Of a stretch of 64,000 nucleotides of DNA, positions 44,978 to 53,125 are shown piece by piece (position 1 is the stretch's first letter; each line of letters begins with the position of its first letter). The stretch comes from Terriglobia bacterium. GTDB taxonomy: Bacteria > Acidobacteriota > Terriglobia > UBA7540. The notes under the pieces were generated by a model, which did not search any database, was not told the DNA's origin, and saw only the letters and a program-made list of their open reading frames with translations. The position numbers and the translations under genes were made by a program. Location: the NCBI GenBank assembly GCA_035712365.1, contig DASTAW010000020.1:1-64000 (forward strand), in the 5' to 3' direction.

Positions 44978-45477
44978 GCTCTCTTCTCCAAGATTCTCTT
45001 GTTGCGGTTCACAGGAGCACCGACAACAGCGATTTGCCGGATGTCGCCCCTATGCGTCCTACGGTATGCTCCGCTGGTTGCAGAGTGCTGCTCGATATAA
45101 AGAATACAAGCTATAACACCGGATCAACAACCAAATGATGAACTCGGGTCATGTTAGTGCGGTGAAATTGTCCGATGCCCCGGCAGAAGCATTACTGATT
45201 TTCTGATCGGGAACATCCCGCAAAGCGGGACCGGGCGCGGCTGTTTGATTCAGAAAAATTCCGCTAGCGCTAGGTCGAAACACTGGGCGAACTGCCGCGC
45301 GGACTGGCTTTCAAGATCATCGGCTCCTCCGAATGCCCCGTCGCGTCGCGGGCCTTGCGCATTTGAAGTATGATATTCGGTGCCATCGAGCCAGCACGAT
45401 GAACTCGACCGGCGGGCAGGAGATTGGCCTGCCCTGCCAGGGTCAGTCAGCCCATGATCAACGAGCGGGGAGGACGC
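44978..45477. other. Intergenic region between the ATPase cassette and the phosphoesterase
   Basis: About 500 bases with no convincing gene. It contains a short palindrome CCCGCAAAGCGGG near 45216. A stretch (about 45279-45365) in one plus frame reads like the end of a protein (LGELPRGLAFKIIGSSECP) and then stops, possibly a gene remnant. It must hold the promoters for both divergent units, but none is clear. Confidence 0.35.
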
Positions 45478-47121
45478 ATGAGTTGGAGAAGAGGAATTTT
45501 CGGAATTTTATGTATCCTGGTCGTTAGCGGGGCCCGTGTTGATGCGGCGGGCCCGCAACCGCCTGCAAAGCTCCAGCAGGCGCGGGAGGCCATCCGGCAC
45601 GTTGTGGTGCTATTTCAAGAGAACGTCTCCTTTGATCATTACTTCGGGACGTATCCGCGCGCGCTTAATCCCAAAGGCGAGCCTTCGTTCACTGCGCTGC
45701 CCGGCACTCCCAAGGTGGATGGCTACACCAGACGGCTGCTTCATCACAATCCCAACATGCGCAATCCATTGAACGGAGCAGGGCGCTCCAATCCCTTCCG
45801 GCTTGACCGCAGCCAGGCGGCCACCGCCGACCAGAGTCATGAGTACACCGCCGAGCAGCAGGCTTATAACCACGGCAAGATGGACCTGTTTCCCGCATCG
45901 GTTGGCCATCCGGACGGTCCACGTGTTCCGGGCGAGCATCCGGGCGTACTCGCCACCAGCGGACTCACCATGGGGTACTTTGACGGCAACACCGTCACGG
46001 CTTACTGGAATTACGCGCAGCATTACGCCATGAGCGACCATCAGTTTGACGTCGTCTTCGGGCCTTCCACGCCCGGCGCCATCAATCTCGCGTCCGGCCA
46101 GACCAATGGCGTGGTGAATGACCAGAATGCGCAAGGACACATGGTGCCCGACGGCCACGGCGGCTTCACGCTGATTGCCGATCCCAACCCGGTTGGCGAC
46201 CTCTGCTCCAGCACTTCGGATTCTCTGGTCCACATGACCGGGCGAAATATTGGCGACCTGCTGACCGCCGCCAACGTCTCCTGGGGATTTTTCCAGGGAG
46301 GTTTCGACCTCAGCATTGTGAACCCGAACGGCAGCAGCGGCTGCCGCCGCAGTTCAATGTCGCCATGGACCAAGGTGCTTTCGCGCGATTACGTCCCGCA
46401 CCACGAGCCTTTCCAATACTACAAATCGACGGCAAACCTCCGGCACCTGCGCCCATCGTCGCCCCAGGTGGTGGGCAGCAATCAGGACGGCGGGGCAAAC
46501 CATCAGTACGATACGCACGATTTCTTCGACGCCATCAAGGCGGGAAATTTTCCCACCGTCAGCTACATCAAGGCCCCCGGCTATGAGAATGGGCACGCCG
46601 GCAATTCCAGTCCGCTCGATGAGCAGAAGTGGATCGTCAAGGTAGTCAATTTCCTTGAACGGCAGCCGGAATGGGAGCATACAGCGGTCATCATTGACTA
46701 CGACGATTCCGATGGCTGGTATGACCATGTCATGGGGAAAATCGCGAACGGTTCTGCAACGCCAAAGGATGCGCTTGACGGTCTCGGTAAATGCGGCGAC
46801 GGAGCCACAGCCCTACCCGGCGTCAATCCGGGCACAGCGCACGCGCAAGGGCGCTGCGGACCCGGGCCGCGGCTGCCGCTCCTGGTCATCTCGCCCTGGG
46901 CCAAGGCAAATTATGTTGATCACACGAAAACGGACCAGACCTCGATCTTGCGCCTCATCGAAGACCTTTATCTGAATGGCGAGCGTATTGGCGGAGGGTC
47001 GTTTGACGCGCAGTCCGGGTCGCTGCTCGGCATGTTTGACTTCAGCGACGGCAAGCCGCAGAACACCGCCCGGCTGATTCTTGATCCCAATACGGGCCAG
47101 GTGGTCCAGGACCAGAAGTAG
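45478..47121 (+). CDS. Exported phosphoesterase (phospholipase C / acid phosphatase family)
   Basis: This 547-residue protein belongs to the PF04185-type phosphoesterases of the alkaline-phosphatase superfamily. Its signal peptide is GIFGILCILVVSGARVDA. Metal-site residues appear in VVVLFQENVSFDHYFGTYP, YDDSDGWYDHV and ISPWAKANYVDHT. It probably cleaves phosphate mono- or diesters outside the cytoplasm. The ATG four bases after GGGGAGG was chosen. A multicopper oxidase gene begins nine bases after the stop, indicating an operon. Confidence 0.88.
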   Translation: MSWRRGIFGILCILVVSGARVDAAGPQPPAKLQQAREAIRHVVVLFQENVSFDHYFGTYPRALNPKGEPSFTALPGTPKVDGYTRRLLHHNPNMRNPLNGAGRSNPFRLDRSQAATADQSHEYTAEQQAYNHGKMDLFPASVGHPDGPRVPGEHPGVLATSGLTMGYFDGNTVTAYWNYAQHYAMSDHQFDVVFGPSTPGAINLASGQTNGVVNDQNAQGHMVPDGHGGFTLIADPNPVGDLCSSTSDSLVHMTGRNIGDLLTAANVSWGFFQGGFDLSIVNPNGSSGCRRSSMSPWTKVLSRDYVPHHEPFQYYKSTANLRHLRPSSPQVVGSNQDGGANHQYDTHDFFDAIKAGNFPTVSYIKAPGYENGHAGNSSPLDEQKWIVKVVNFLERQPEWEHTAVIIDYDDSDGWYDHVMGKIANGSATPKDALDGLGKCGDGATALPGVNPGTAHAQGRCGPGPRLPLLVISPWAKANYVDHTKTDQTSILRLIEDLYLNGERIGGGSFDAQSGSLLGMFDFSDGKPQNTARLILDPNTGQVVQDQK

Positions 47122-47130
47122 GGTGCCGCC

Positions 47131-48750
47131 GTGGGGCGATGGACGCGAAGAAAATTCCTCTGGCAGGGCGGCCTGGCGTGCGCCGGGCTGCTCGGCGCGC
47201 CCGGATGGGCGCAGGCTGGCCCGCCGCAAAATTGCCCTCCCGGCAATCGCGGTCCGCGGGCAAAGACCCTCGATGCCATGAAGCTGGCGTCGTTTGTCGA
47301 TCCCCTGCCGCTGCCGGTGCTGCAAACCCCGCAGGGCCGAAGGTCCTCAGTGGCGCTCGGGGCAAGCGGCGCGCCTTATTATCCGGTCCACGTCCGCGCC
47401 ATCGAGGGCTGCCTTCATCGCGATCTTCCACCTTCGCGCCTTTGGGGCTACGGGGCGACTTCGGCCCCGGTGCTGTTCGAAGCGTCGAGCGGCCAGGGCG
47501 TTCTGATCGACTGGATCAATGAACTGCCGCCGCAGCACATCTTTAAGTTGAACCCGCCCCGGCCCGGCATGGAGAACGCACCGCCCACGCGGCTCGCCAC
47601 GCACCTGCACGGCGCGCGGGTGCCCTCGGTGAGCGACGGCTATCCCGACAATTGGTACGGCCCGGGCGAACACCGGCTGTGCTATTACCCCAACCCCCAG
47701 GAAGCGATGGCGCTCTGGTGCCACGATCACGCGATGGGCGCCAGCCTCTTCAACATTTTCGCCGGCCTCATGGGCTGGTACCTCATCCGCGACCAGGTGG
47801 AGCAGGCGCTCAACCTTCCCTCCGGCAAGTATGAGCTGCCCATGCTCATCTACGACCGCAGCTTTACCCCGGAAGGCCAGTTGTACTATCCGAATCCGCC
47901 GGACGAGGGCGTATGGGCGCAGGAATTTCTCGGCGACGCGATGGTGGTGAACGGCAAAGTGCGGCCTTACCATGAGGTCGAGCCGCGCAAATATCGATTG
48001 CGTATTGCCAACACCGCCAACTCGCGCTTCTTTTCTCTCTCGTTTTCGAATGGCCAAAGCTTTCACGTCATCGGCTCAGACCAGGGGTTCCTTGCCGCGC
48101 CCGTCGAGATGACCAGGCTCGTCCTCGCTCCCGCTGAGCGCGCGGACGTGGTGGTCGATTTCAGCGGCGCCCGCGGCGAGCGCCTGGTCCTGGCCAGTGA
48201 TGAACTCGAGTTGATGCAGTTCCGCGTCGGCAAAAATCCGGTAAGCGACGACAGCGTGCTGCCCCGGACGCTGCGGCCCATCCAGCGCATGCCTGAATCC
48301 CAGGCCACGCGCACGCGCCTCATGACCCTGAATGAATTTGACTACGACAACGGAATGCCGATGGTGATGCTGCTGGACCGTAAACACTGGAGCGATCCCG
48401 TCTCGGAGCGCGTCAAGCTAAACTCGGTGGAGATCTGGAGCCTCGCCAATCTCACCCAGGATACCCACCCCATCCATCTGCACATGGTCCGCTTCCAGGT
48501 GCTCGACCGCAGAAACTTCGCCGTGGATGATTACCTTGCCACGAACTCGCTGCCGCTGCGCTACACCGGGCCGGCCCTGCCTCCGGGGCCGCATGAAATG
48601 GGCTGGAAGGACGTCGTCGAGTGCCCGCCCGGAACAGTGACCCGCATCATCATTCCCTTCGCCGGCTATGCAGGCCGCTACGTGTGGCACTGCCACATCC
48701 TCGAGCACCAGGCCAACGATATGATGCGCCCCTACGACGTGCTTTTGTAG
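47131..48750 (+). CDS. Tat-exported multicopper oxidase (CotA/CueO-like)
   Basis: A 539-residue enzyme with a Tat signal (TRRKFLWQGGLACAGLLG). All four copper-binding segments are visible: HLHGAR, WCHDHAMG, HPIHLHMVRF and WHCHILEHQAND. The last supplies type 1 Cys and His; the axial position is probably Met in NDMM. It oxidises a substrate such as Cu(I), Mn(II) or phenolics with O2 in the periplasm. The substrate is unknown, and no Met-rich insert like that of CueO is seen. The start is GTG. The stop codon lies at the edge of a palindromic repeat. Confidence 0.9.
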   Translation: MGRWTRRKFLWQGGLACAGLLGAPGWAQAGPPQNCPPGNRGPRAKTLDAMKLASFVDPLPLPVLQTPQGRRSSVALGASGAPYYPVHVRAIEGCLHRDLPPSRLWGYGATSAPVLFEASSGQGVLIDWINELPPQHIFKLNPPRPGMENAPPTRLATHLHGARVPSVSDGYPDNWYGPGEHRLCYYPNPQEAMALWCHDHAMGASLFNIFAGLMGWYLIRDQVEQALNLPSGKYELPMLIYDRSFTPEGQLYYPNPPDEGVWAQEFLGDAMVVNGKVRPYHEVEPRKYRLRIANTANSRFFSLSFSNGQSFHVIGSDQGFLAAPVEMTRLVLAPAERADVVVDFSGARGERLVLASDELELMQFRVGKNPVSDDSVLPRTLRPIQRMPESQATRTRLMTLNEFDYDNGMPMVMLLDRKHWSDPVSERVKLNSVEIWSLANLTQDTHPIHLHMVRFQVLDRRNFAVDDYLATNSLPLRYTGPALPPGPHEMGWKDVVECPPGTVTRIIIPFAGYAGRYVWHCHILEHQANDMMRPYDVLL

Positions 48751-48823
48751 GGACAGGGCTTGCCCTGTCCTCCGAGGGCGCAGCAAGCCGCGCCCCTACA
48801 CCGGAACAGGCAAGCCTGTGTCC
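48747..48823. repeat. GTAGGGAC palindromic repeat at the oxidase 3' end
   Basis: Reads GTAGGGACAGGGCTTGCCCT, then GCGCCCCTAC, then ACAGGCAAGCCTGTG: three small palindromes in tandem. The leading TAG is the stop codon of the multicopper oxidase, so the repeat begins at that gene's end. Confidence 0.6.
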
Positions 48824-48867
48824 GCAGATATGGTTTATAATGTGGTATAGCAAGAAAGTGAACGGGC

Positions 48868-49134
48868 ATGATCTTCTCCACGAAATTCTTTGTGGCGGCT
48901 GCCGTTCTTGGCATTGCGCTTGCAGGCATTTCTATCGATCCTGCATTGCTGGATCTTGTGTCTCAGTTTGAGTATGCCAGGCTTCTCGGTCCACACTACC
49001 GGGCCGTTTCTGTTTCCGTCGTGTTGGTGGTTGGACTCTTGGGACTGCGGCAATACAGGAAGGGAAGAAATCGCAGGCGGGGCCAGGGTCCGGAGGATGA
49101 TTTGTACCGCTCCTCACACCCTTTCAACAAGTAA
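48868..49134 (+). CDS. Small membrane protein, unknown function
   Basis: An 88-residue protein with two hydrophobic helices (FFVAAAVLGIALAGISI and AVSVSVVLVVGLLGLRQY) and a basic C-terminus (KGRNRRRGQG). No family is recognised. A TATAAT at 48836-48841 lies 26 bases before the ATG, which gives some support for expression. It sits alone between two palindromic repeats. Confidence 0.5.
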   Translation: MIFSTKFFVAAAVLGIALAGISIDPALLDLVSQFEYARLLGPHYRAVSVSVVLVVGLLGLRQYRKGRNRRRGQGPEDDLYRSSHPFNK

Positions 49135-49171
49135 TCTATCGCCCCGGCTGTGCGGGGAACAGCCGGGTCAC

Positions 49172-49237
49172 GTAGCGCCGATCCCGCCGCAGCGGGATCG
49201 GCAAAATGCCCACCCCGCCCTGGCGGGGTAGGCGCTA
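49172..49237. repeat. GTAGCGCC-type double palindromic repeat
   Basis: Starts GTAGCGCCGATCCCGC and ends GGGGTAGGCGCTA, nearly the same sequence, length and fold as the copy at 31083-31148. This is good evidence for a dispersed repeat family rather than chance hairpins. Confidence 0.75.
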
Positions 49238-49371
49238 AAAGAGCACTTGCCGGGTATGGTGGATGCGAGGACCAAGGCCATCGGCAACGGGCCGGAAACA
49301 TTGCGCGCGGAAAGCAGTCGCGCAGAACAACAAGCGGGCGATTCATTAACTCTATAGTTAAGTGAGCGACT

Positions 49372-49818
49372 ATGAATATCCTGGGCGCCGTCGCAGCCGC
49401 GGGCGTTGGATCGTCATGTATTTTCCTGCTCACCATCGTCACCGCAATGGTCCATGAAGCCGGCCATGCGATTGCCTGGACTTTGGCGGGGGCCCGGGTC
49501 CGGGAGGTTGGGTTCGCCCGGCCCCATGGACCTGCCCTGCGGGTCAAGATCGGCAAGTTGACCATAGCTTTCAATCCGTTCACTGTTTTTGCCTACACGC
49601 TGATTGAGGGTTCAAACGAACAACTAACTCCGTCCAGATCCCAGCGGCTTCTCCTGCACGGAGCAGGCATCGGCGCCAACCTGCTGGCAGCCGCGCTGGG
49701 ACTGGCTTTCAACGATCCCATGGTGCACCTTTTCGCCGTGTCCTCCGCTGTCCTGGCTTTTCAGAACATGTTTTTCAAGGATGGGGAAAGGATGCTGGCA
49801 GCCCTTTCCAACTCCTGA
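49372..49818 (+). CDS. Minimal M50-type (site-2 protease-like) membrane protein
   Basis: A 148-residue membrane protein. Helix 1 contains HEAGH (VHEAGHAIAW, His28, Glu29, His32), the zinc motif of intramembrane proteases. The last helix ends FQNMFFKDGE, resembling the N-x-DG motif that supplies the third ligand (Asp137). It lacks PDZ or CBS domains and is shorter than known M50 enzymes, so it may be a core-only protease or a relic. AAGTGAG precedes the ATG. The stop is two bases before the repeat cluster. Confidence 0.6.
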   Translation: MNILGAVAAAGVGSSCIFLLTIVTAMVHEAGHAIAWTLAGARVREVGFARPHGPALRVKIGKLTIAFNPFTVFAYTLIEGSNEQLTPSRSQRLLLHGAGIGANLLAAALGLAFNDPMVHLFAVSSAVLAFQNMFFKDGERMLAALSNS

Positions 49819-49820
49819 AA

Positions 49821-50084
49821 GTAGCACAGCCACTCCTGGCTGTGGGTTATGGAATTCACACAGCGGCAAGACACAGGCAAGAGTGCCTGTGCTACGGATA
49901 CCGAAGTAGCACAGCCACTCCTGGCTGTGGGTTATGGAATTCACACAGTGCCAAGACACAGGCAAGAGTGCCTGAGTAGCACAGCCACTCCTGGCTGTGC
50001 AGGTGGGGAAAGTAGCACAGCCACTCCTGGCTGTGGAGGCTGTGGAGAAAGCGGCCAAGACACAGGCAAGAGTGCCTGTGCTAC
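49821..50084. repeat. Cluster of GTAGCACAGCC and ACAGGCA palindromic repeats
   Basis: Four exact copies of a 24-base unit (GTAGCACAGCCACTCCTGGC plus TGTG) start at 49821, 49906, 49976 and 50012. Three copies of a second unit (ACACAGGCAAGAGTGCCTGT, then GCTAC in two) lie at about 49871, 49956 and 50060. Each unit is a perfect short hairpin (CACAGCCA/TGGCTGTG, ACAGGCA/TGCCTGT). A larger block including TTATGGAATTCACACAG is itself duplicated. The inverted pair at 43003-43066 belongs to the same family. Confidence 0.9.
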
Positions 50085-50206
50085 GGGAAGAATGTAAGCT
50101 TCAATCCCATTAACCATTTTGTAATAGCTTTTTTTCGTGTAATTTGGCCCATTTCGTGCGACACTAAATCTCGAACAGGGCCCAATCGAAGAAAATTCAC
50201 CTTGAG

Positions 50207-50224
50207 TGTCACCTCCTTGTGACA
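50207..50224. promoter_or_regulatory. Palindromic operator-like site TGTCAC-N6-GTGACA
   Basis: A perfect 6+6 inverted repeat with a six-base centre, about 90 bases upstream of the first TadE-like gene. It could bind a dimeric regulator of the pilus genes. TGTCAC also occurs upstream of the sigma-54 promoter at 41 kb. Confidence 0.4.
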
Positions 50225-50311
50225 AAACACAGGAGCAGGGAGGCAACTAATGTGAACAAGGAACTTGCCAGCGAGCTGGCGAGCCTGGCGAATTGAATCT
50301 CGGAGGGGAGC

Positions 50312-50893
50312 TTGAATTCGTGCAGCGCTGAAACGCAGCGGCGGAGCCCGGTCCGCAAGCGCAGTGAACGCCCCGGATTGCACATCCATTCCCGCCTCGG
50401 CCGCCTGCGTGAAATTGCCGTTGCTGAGTTGGGCGCGGAGGTGTTCGAGTTCGCGATAGTCGCGCCCATTTTGCTGATGCTTCTCATCGGCATTTTCTGG
50501 CTTGGGCGCGCCTTCAATGTCTACGAAACCATAACCCGCGCGGCCCGCGAGGGCGCCCGCTATGCCGTGCTGCCGAGTTCCGCTGCGGCGGGCAACGTTG
50601 AAGCGGACACGCCCAACTCTTCCTGCTCGACCAATACTAACGCCTACAACAACTACATTGTGCCGGCGTTGAAGGCTGACAACCTCGATCCGAAAAACGT
50701 CAAAAATTACTGCCAGAAGGCGGACTGGCTGGAAAACACCTACCCGAAGCAGTGCGGCATTTCCATCAGCTTCAAATACCAGGTGCAGATGACGATTCCA
50801 TTTACGTCGGTCAATGCCACCACCATCAATATTCCTGCCAACGCCCAGATGCGGCTCGAAAACCAGCCGACAGGAGCAAAATGCCCACAATGA
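50312..50893 (+). CDS. TadE-like pilus assembly protein
   Basis: A 193-residue protein with the TadE signature: Glu-containing EVFEFAIVAPILLMLLIGIFWLGRAFNVYETITRAAREGAR (one membrane helix followed by a conserved AAREGAR), then a variable exported domain with four Cys. TadE proteins are minor pseudopilins of Flp/Tad pili. The TTG start is five bases after GGAGG. It heads a three-gene operon; no Tad ATPase or pilin gene is present here. Confidence 0.85.
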   Translation: MNSCSAETQRRSPVRKRSERPGLHIHSRLGRLREIAVAELGAEVFEFAIVAPILLMLLIGIFWLGRAFNVYETITRAAREGARYAVLPSSAAAGNVEADTPNSSCSTNTNAYNNYIVPALKADNLDPKNVKNYCQKADWLENTYPKQCGISISFKYQVQMTIPFTSVNATTINIPANAQMRLENQPTGAKCPQ

Positions 50894-51507
50894 GCAGCCT
50901 AACGTCTGAAACCAGAAAAAATTTGCGCATCGTGCTGCAACGGCGTTCGTCCGCGCAAACATCTGCACGCATGCGGATCTGGCGCGCCGCCGCTGGAACG
51001 GAAGGATCGCAACTCCTGGAGTTGGCTCTAGCGCTGCCGCTGCTGCTGGTCTTCGTGGTCGGCATCATCCAGTTTGGCGGGGCTTTCAATCTGAAACAGA
51101 AAGAGGCCAATGCCGCGCGCGAGGGCGCGCGCGTGATGGTCTCAACGAATCTCAGCGACACCAATTGCGCGTCCGGTTACTGCTCCGTACAGGCCGCCGC
51201 CGCGGCGATCGCCAACTACATGACCAACGCCGGGGTTGACTCCTCGTGCCTCAGTTCGGCTTCGCCTTCACCCACGGGGCCTCCCACGTGGACATATTCG
51301 TGCAAAGGCATCACCGTGACCATCAATAATCAATTCGGGTATACCGCCGGAGGAAGTCCGGTCACAGGCACCCAGGTCACGGTGACCTATCCTTTCAACT
51401 GGTTTTTTAACGACATCATCAAGCTGCTGGTTCCGGGCGCCAGGCTCAGCATTCCGAACAGCTTAACCGAGACCGCAGTCATGCAAAATATTGCCACCGG
51501 AAGTTGA
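50881..51507 (+). CDS. TadE-like pilus assembly protein
   Basis: A 208-residue second TadE-like protein: SQLLELALALPLLLVFVVGIIQFGGAFNLKQKEANAAREGAR, then a Ser/Thr-rich exported domain with several Cys. It begins within the end of the first TadE gene, with AGGAG five bases ahead of the ATG; an ATG nine bases later forms an ATGA overlap. The two TadE-like proteins probably form a pair, like TadE and TadF. Confidence 0.85.
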   Translation: MPTMSSLTSETRKNLRIVLQRRSSAQTSARMRIWRAAAGTEGSQLLELALALPLLLVFVVGIIQFGGAFNLKQKEANAAREGARVMVSTNLSDTNCASGYCSVQAAAAAIANYMTNAGVDSSCLSSASPSPTGPPTWTYSCKGITVTINNQFGYTAGGSPVTGTQVTVTYPFNWFFNDIIKLLVPGARLSIPNSLTETAVMQNIATGS

Positions 51508-51518
51508 GGAGGAAACGT

Positions 51519-52793
51519 ATGTTGAACCGGGGAACGGCCCGCCGCTCATTCGGCGCAGAAGAGGGTTCGGTGCTGGTGATGGTTGCTGCTGCCTTGGTGA
51601 TGCTGCTTGGAGTGTGTGCTATCGCGATTGACATGGCCAATCTCTATCTGGCGCGTGCCCAGGCCCAGCGGGCCGCAGACGCTGCGGCCATGGCCGGCGC
51701 CAAGTCCTTCCTTACGACGGGGTGTGCAACGAGCGGCTGCACGGCGGGTGGAGTGCAGGAGACAGGTGGTCGCCAGCAGGCCGAGGCTGCGGGCGCCCAG
51801 AACTACATTGCCGGCCGGCCTGCCAGCATTGCGGACAGCGACATCACTTTCAGTTATCCCAACGCCCTGGAACCCCAGATTACCGTCGTCGCCAAGGCCA
51901 CCGTCTCGACCTTCTTCGCCAAAATTTTTGGGATTAGAACGTCCAACGTACGCGCCACGGCCACCGCAGAGGCTTACAATCCGGCAGGTGGAGGTGGCGC
52001 CCCTCTTGCGGCCGCATGCTTGAAGCCCTTCCTGGTGCCAAATTGTGACCCGACAAACGCGTCGCCGGTCAATTCTTCTTGCCAGTCGGGTTCAGGCAAA
52101 GGCAAGGGCGGGGGCGGAACCAGCAGCGCAGGTTACTTTTTTGACCCCACCACCGGCGCGATTGCGCACCCAGGGACGTACCCATCCGGTGTCATCGGCA
52201 TGCCCTGGACTCTCCACAGCGTGGCCGGCCCCAGCCAGTGGTATCTGGTGGGTTTCGGCGGTGCGCCTCCCTCGAGCGGCTCCGCGCTGAGGAACCATAT
52301 TAAGGAATGTACTCCCGCTCCGCTTTCCTGTGGCGATACGCTGCAAACCGCCAACGGGAAAATCCTGGGTCCGACGAACCAGGGAACCAATGCTCTGATC
52401 AATGCCAATGGCGACCGGCTGAATCAAGGTCAGGATTCGATTGATACAACCATCGGCCCGCCTTTTGCCATCACCGGAGGAGCAAACAACCCCAATCCCG
52501 CCCTGGTCGGCAAGACATTTTTCGATTACAGCCAAAGCCCCTCGGTGGTCACCGTTCCTGTCTATACAGGAAACAGCTTGCCGCCGGGAGGAACCACCGT
52601 CAGCATTATTGGCTATATGCAGGTCTTCATCAAAGACGCGAATCATAATACCAACAGTGATGACATTGATGTGGTCATTCTGAACATCAGTAGCTGCGGC
52701 GGGGCGCCCCCCGGCGGCGGCCCTAGCGGTACGCCTCCGATCATTGCAGCAGCAGGATCGCCGGTCCCCATCCGGCTGATTCGAACAAATTAG
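51519..52793 (+). CDS. TadG-like pilus assembly protein
   Basis: A 424-residue protein with the TadG N-terminal helix (VLVMVAAALVMLLGVCAIAIDMANLYLARAQAQRAADAAAMAGAK). A large exported domain rich in Gly, Ser and Pro follows, with a GKGKGGGG linker. No von Willebrand A MIDAS motif is evident, unlike some TadG. GAGGAGG six bases ahead of the ATG fixes the start. It is the last gene of the operon. Confidence 0.85.
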   Translation: MLNRGTARRSFGAEEGSVLVMVAAALVMLLGVCAIAIDMANLYLARAQAQRAADAAAMAGAKSFLTTGCATSGCTAGGVQETGGRQQAEAAGAQNYIAGRPASIADSDITFSYPNALEPQITVVAKATVSTFFAKIFGIRTSNVRATATAEAYNPAGGGGAPLAAACLKPFLVPNCDPTNASPVNSSCQSGSGKGKGGGGTSSAGYFFDPTTGAIAHPGTYPSGVIGMPWTLHSVAGPSQWYLVGFGGAPPSSGSALRNHIKECTPAPLSCGDTLQTANGKILGPTNQGTNALINANGDRLNQGQDSIDTTIGPPFAITGGANNPNPALVGKTFFDYSQSPSVVTVPVYTGNSLPPGGTTVSIIGYMQVFIKDANHNTNSDDIDVVILNISSCGGAPPGGGPSGTPPIIAAAGSPVPIRLIRTN

Positions 52794-53125
52794 CCAGCGG
52801 CTGCCCTCTGTTATTTACCTTCGCTCCTCCGGGGCTTTGTTGGGTTTTGATGGTGCGCTTTCCCATCCCGCAAGGCGGAATGGGCTAAAGTCTTCCGCCC
52901 CAGTCCGGGGGCTGGTTTGGCGAGTAGCCACCGTCGGGGCTTTTCGGACTATCGGCCTTTCGTGTGAGTAAGAACCGCAGACCTCAAGGCCGGGGGCCAC
53001 GCTACTTGTTCTCTCCTGACTCCTGATTTCTGCCTACTGCCCACTGCCGCCTGCCTACTGCCTTCTAAGGCCCGGAGGGCCGAAAGACTTTAGCCCACAG
53101 CGTGAGCCTTGGGATTCGAATCGCG
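52794..53125. repeat. Intergenic element bounded by a 17-base inverted repeat
   Basis: No gene is seen. TGGGCTAAAGTCTTCCG (52881-52897) and CGAAAGACTTTAGCCCA (53081-53097) are inverted copies with one mismatch, 183 bases apart. The space between is C+T-rich near 53010-53065, with CTGCCTACTGCC-type near-repeats. It resembles a small non-autonomous element lying between the tad operon and the polymerase cassette. Confidence 0.5.

Noticed and set aside
49821-50084. CRISPR array
   Set aside because: Units are palindromes with irregular spacing, spacers are partly duplicated, and no cas genes are near.
50141-50160. TTGGCCCATTTCGTGC as a second sigma-54 promoter before the tad genes
   Set aside because: GG and GC have the right spacing, but the flanking CAC and TT are missing, and it lies far from the start with an operator-like palindrome in between.
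53100-53125. TTCGAATC-like sequence resembling a tRNA T-loop
   Set aside because: No acceptor, D or anticodon stems around it; no tRNA gene was recognised anywhere in the window.
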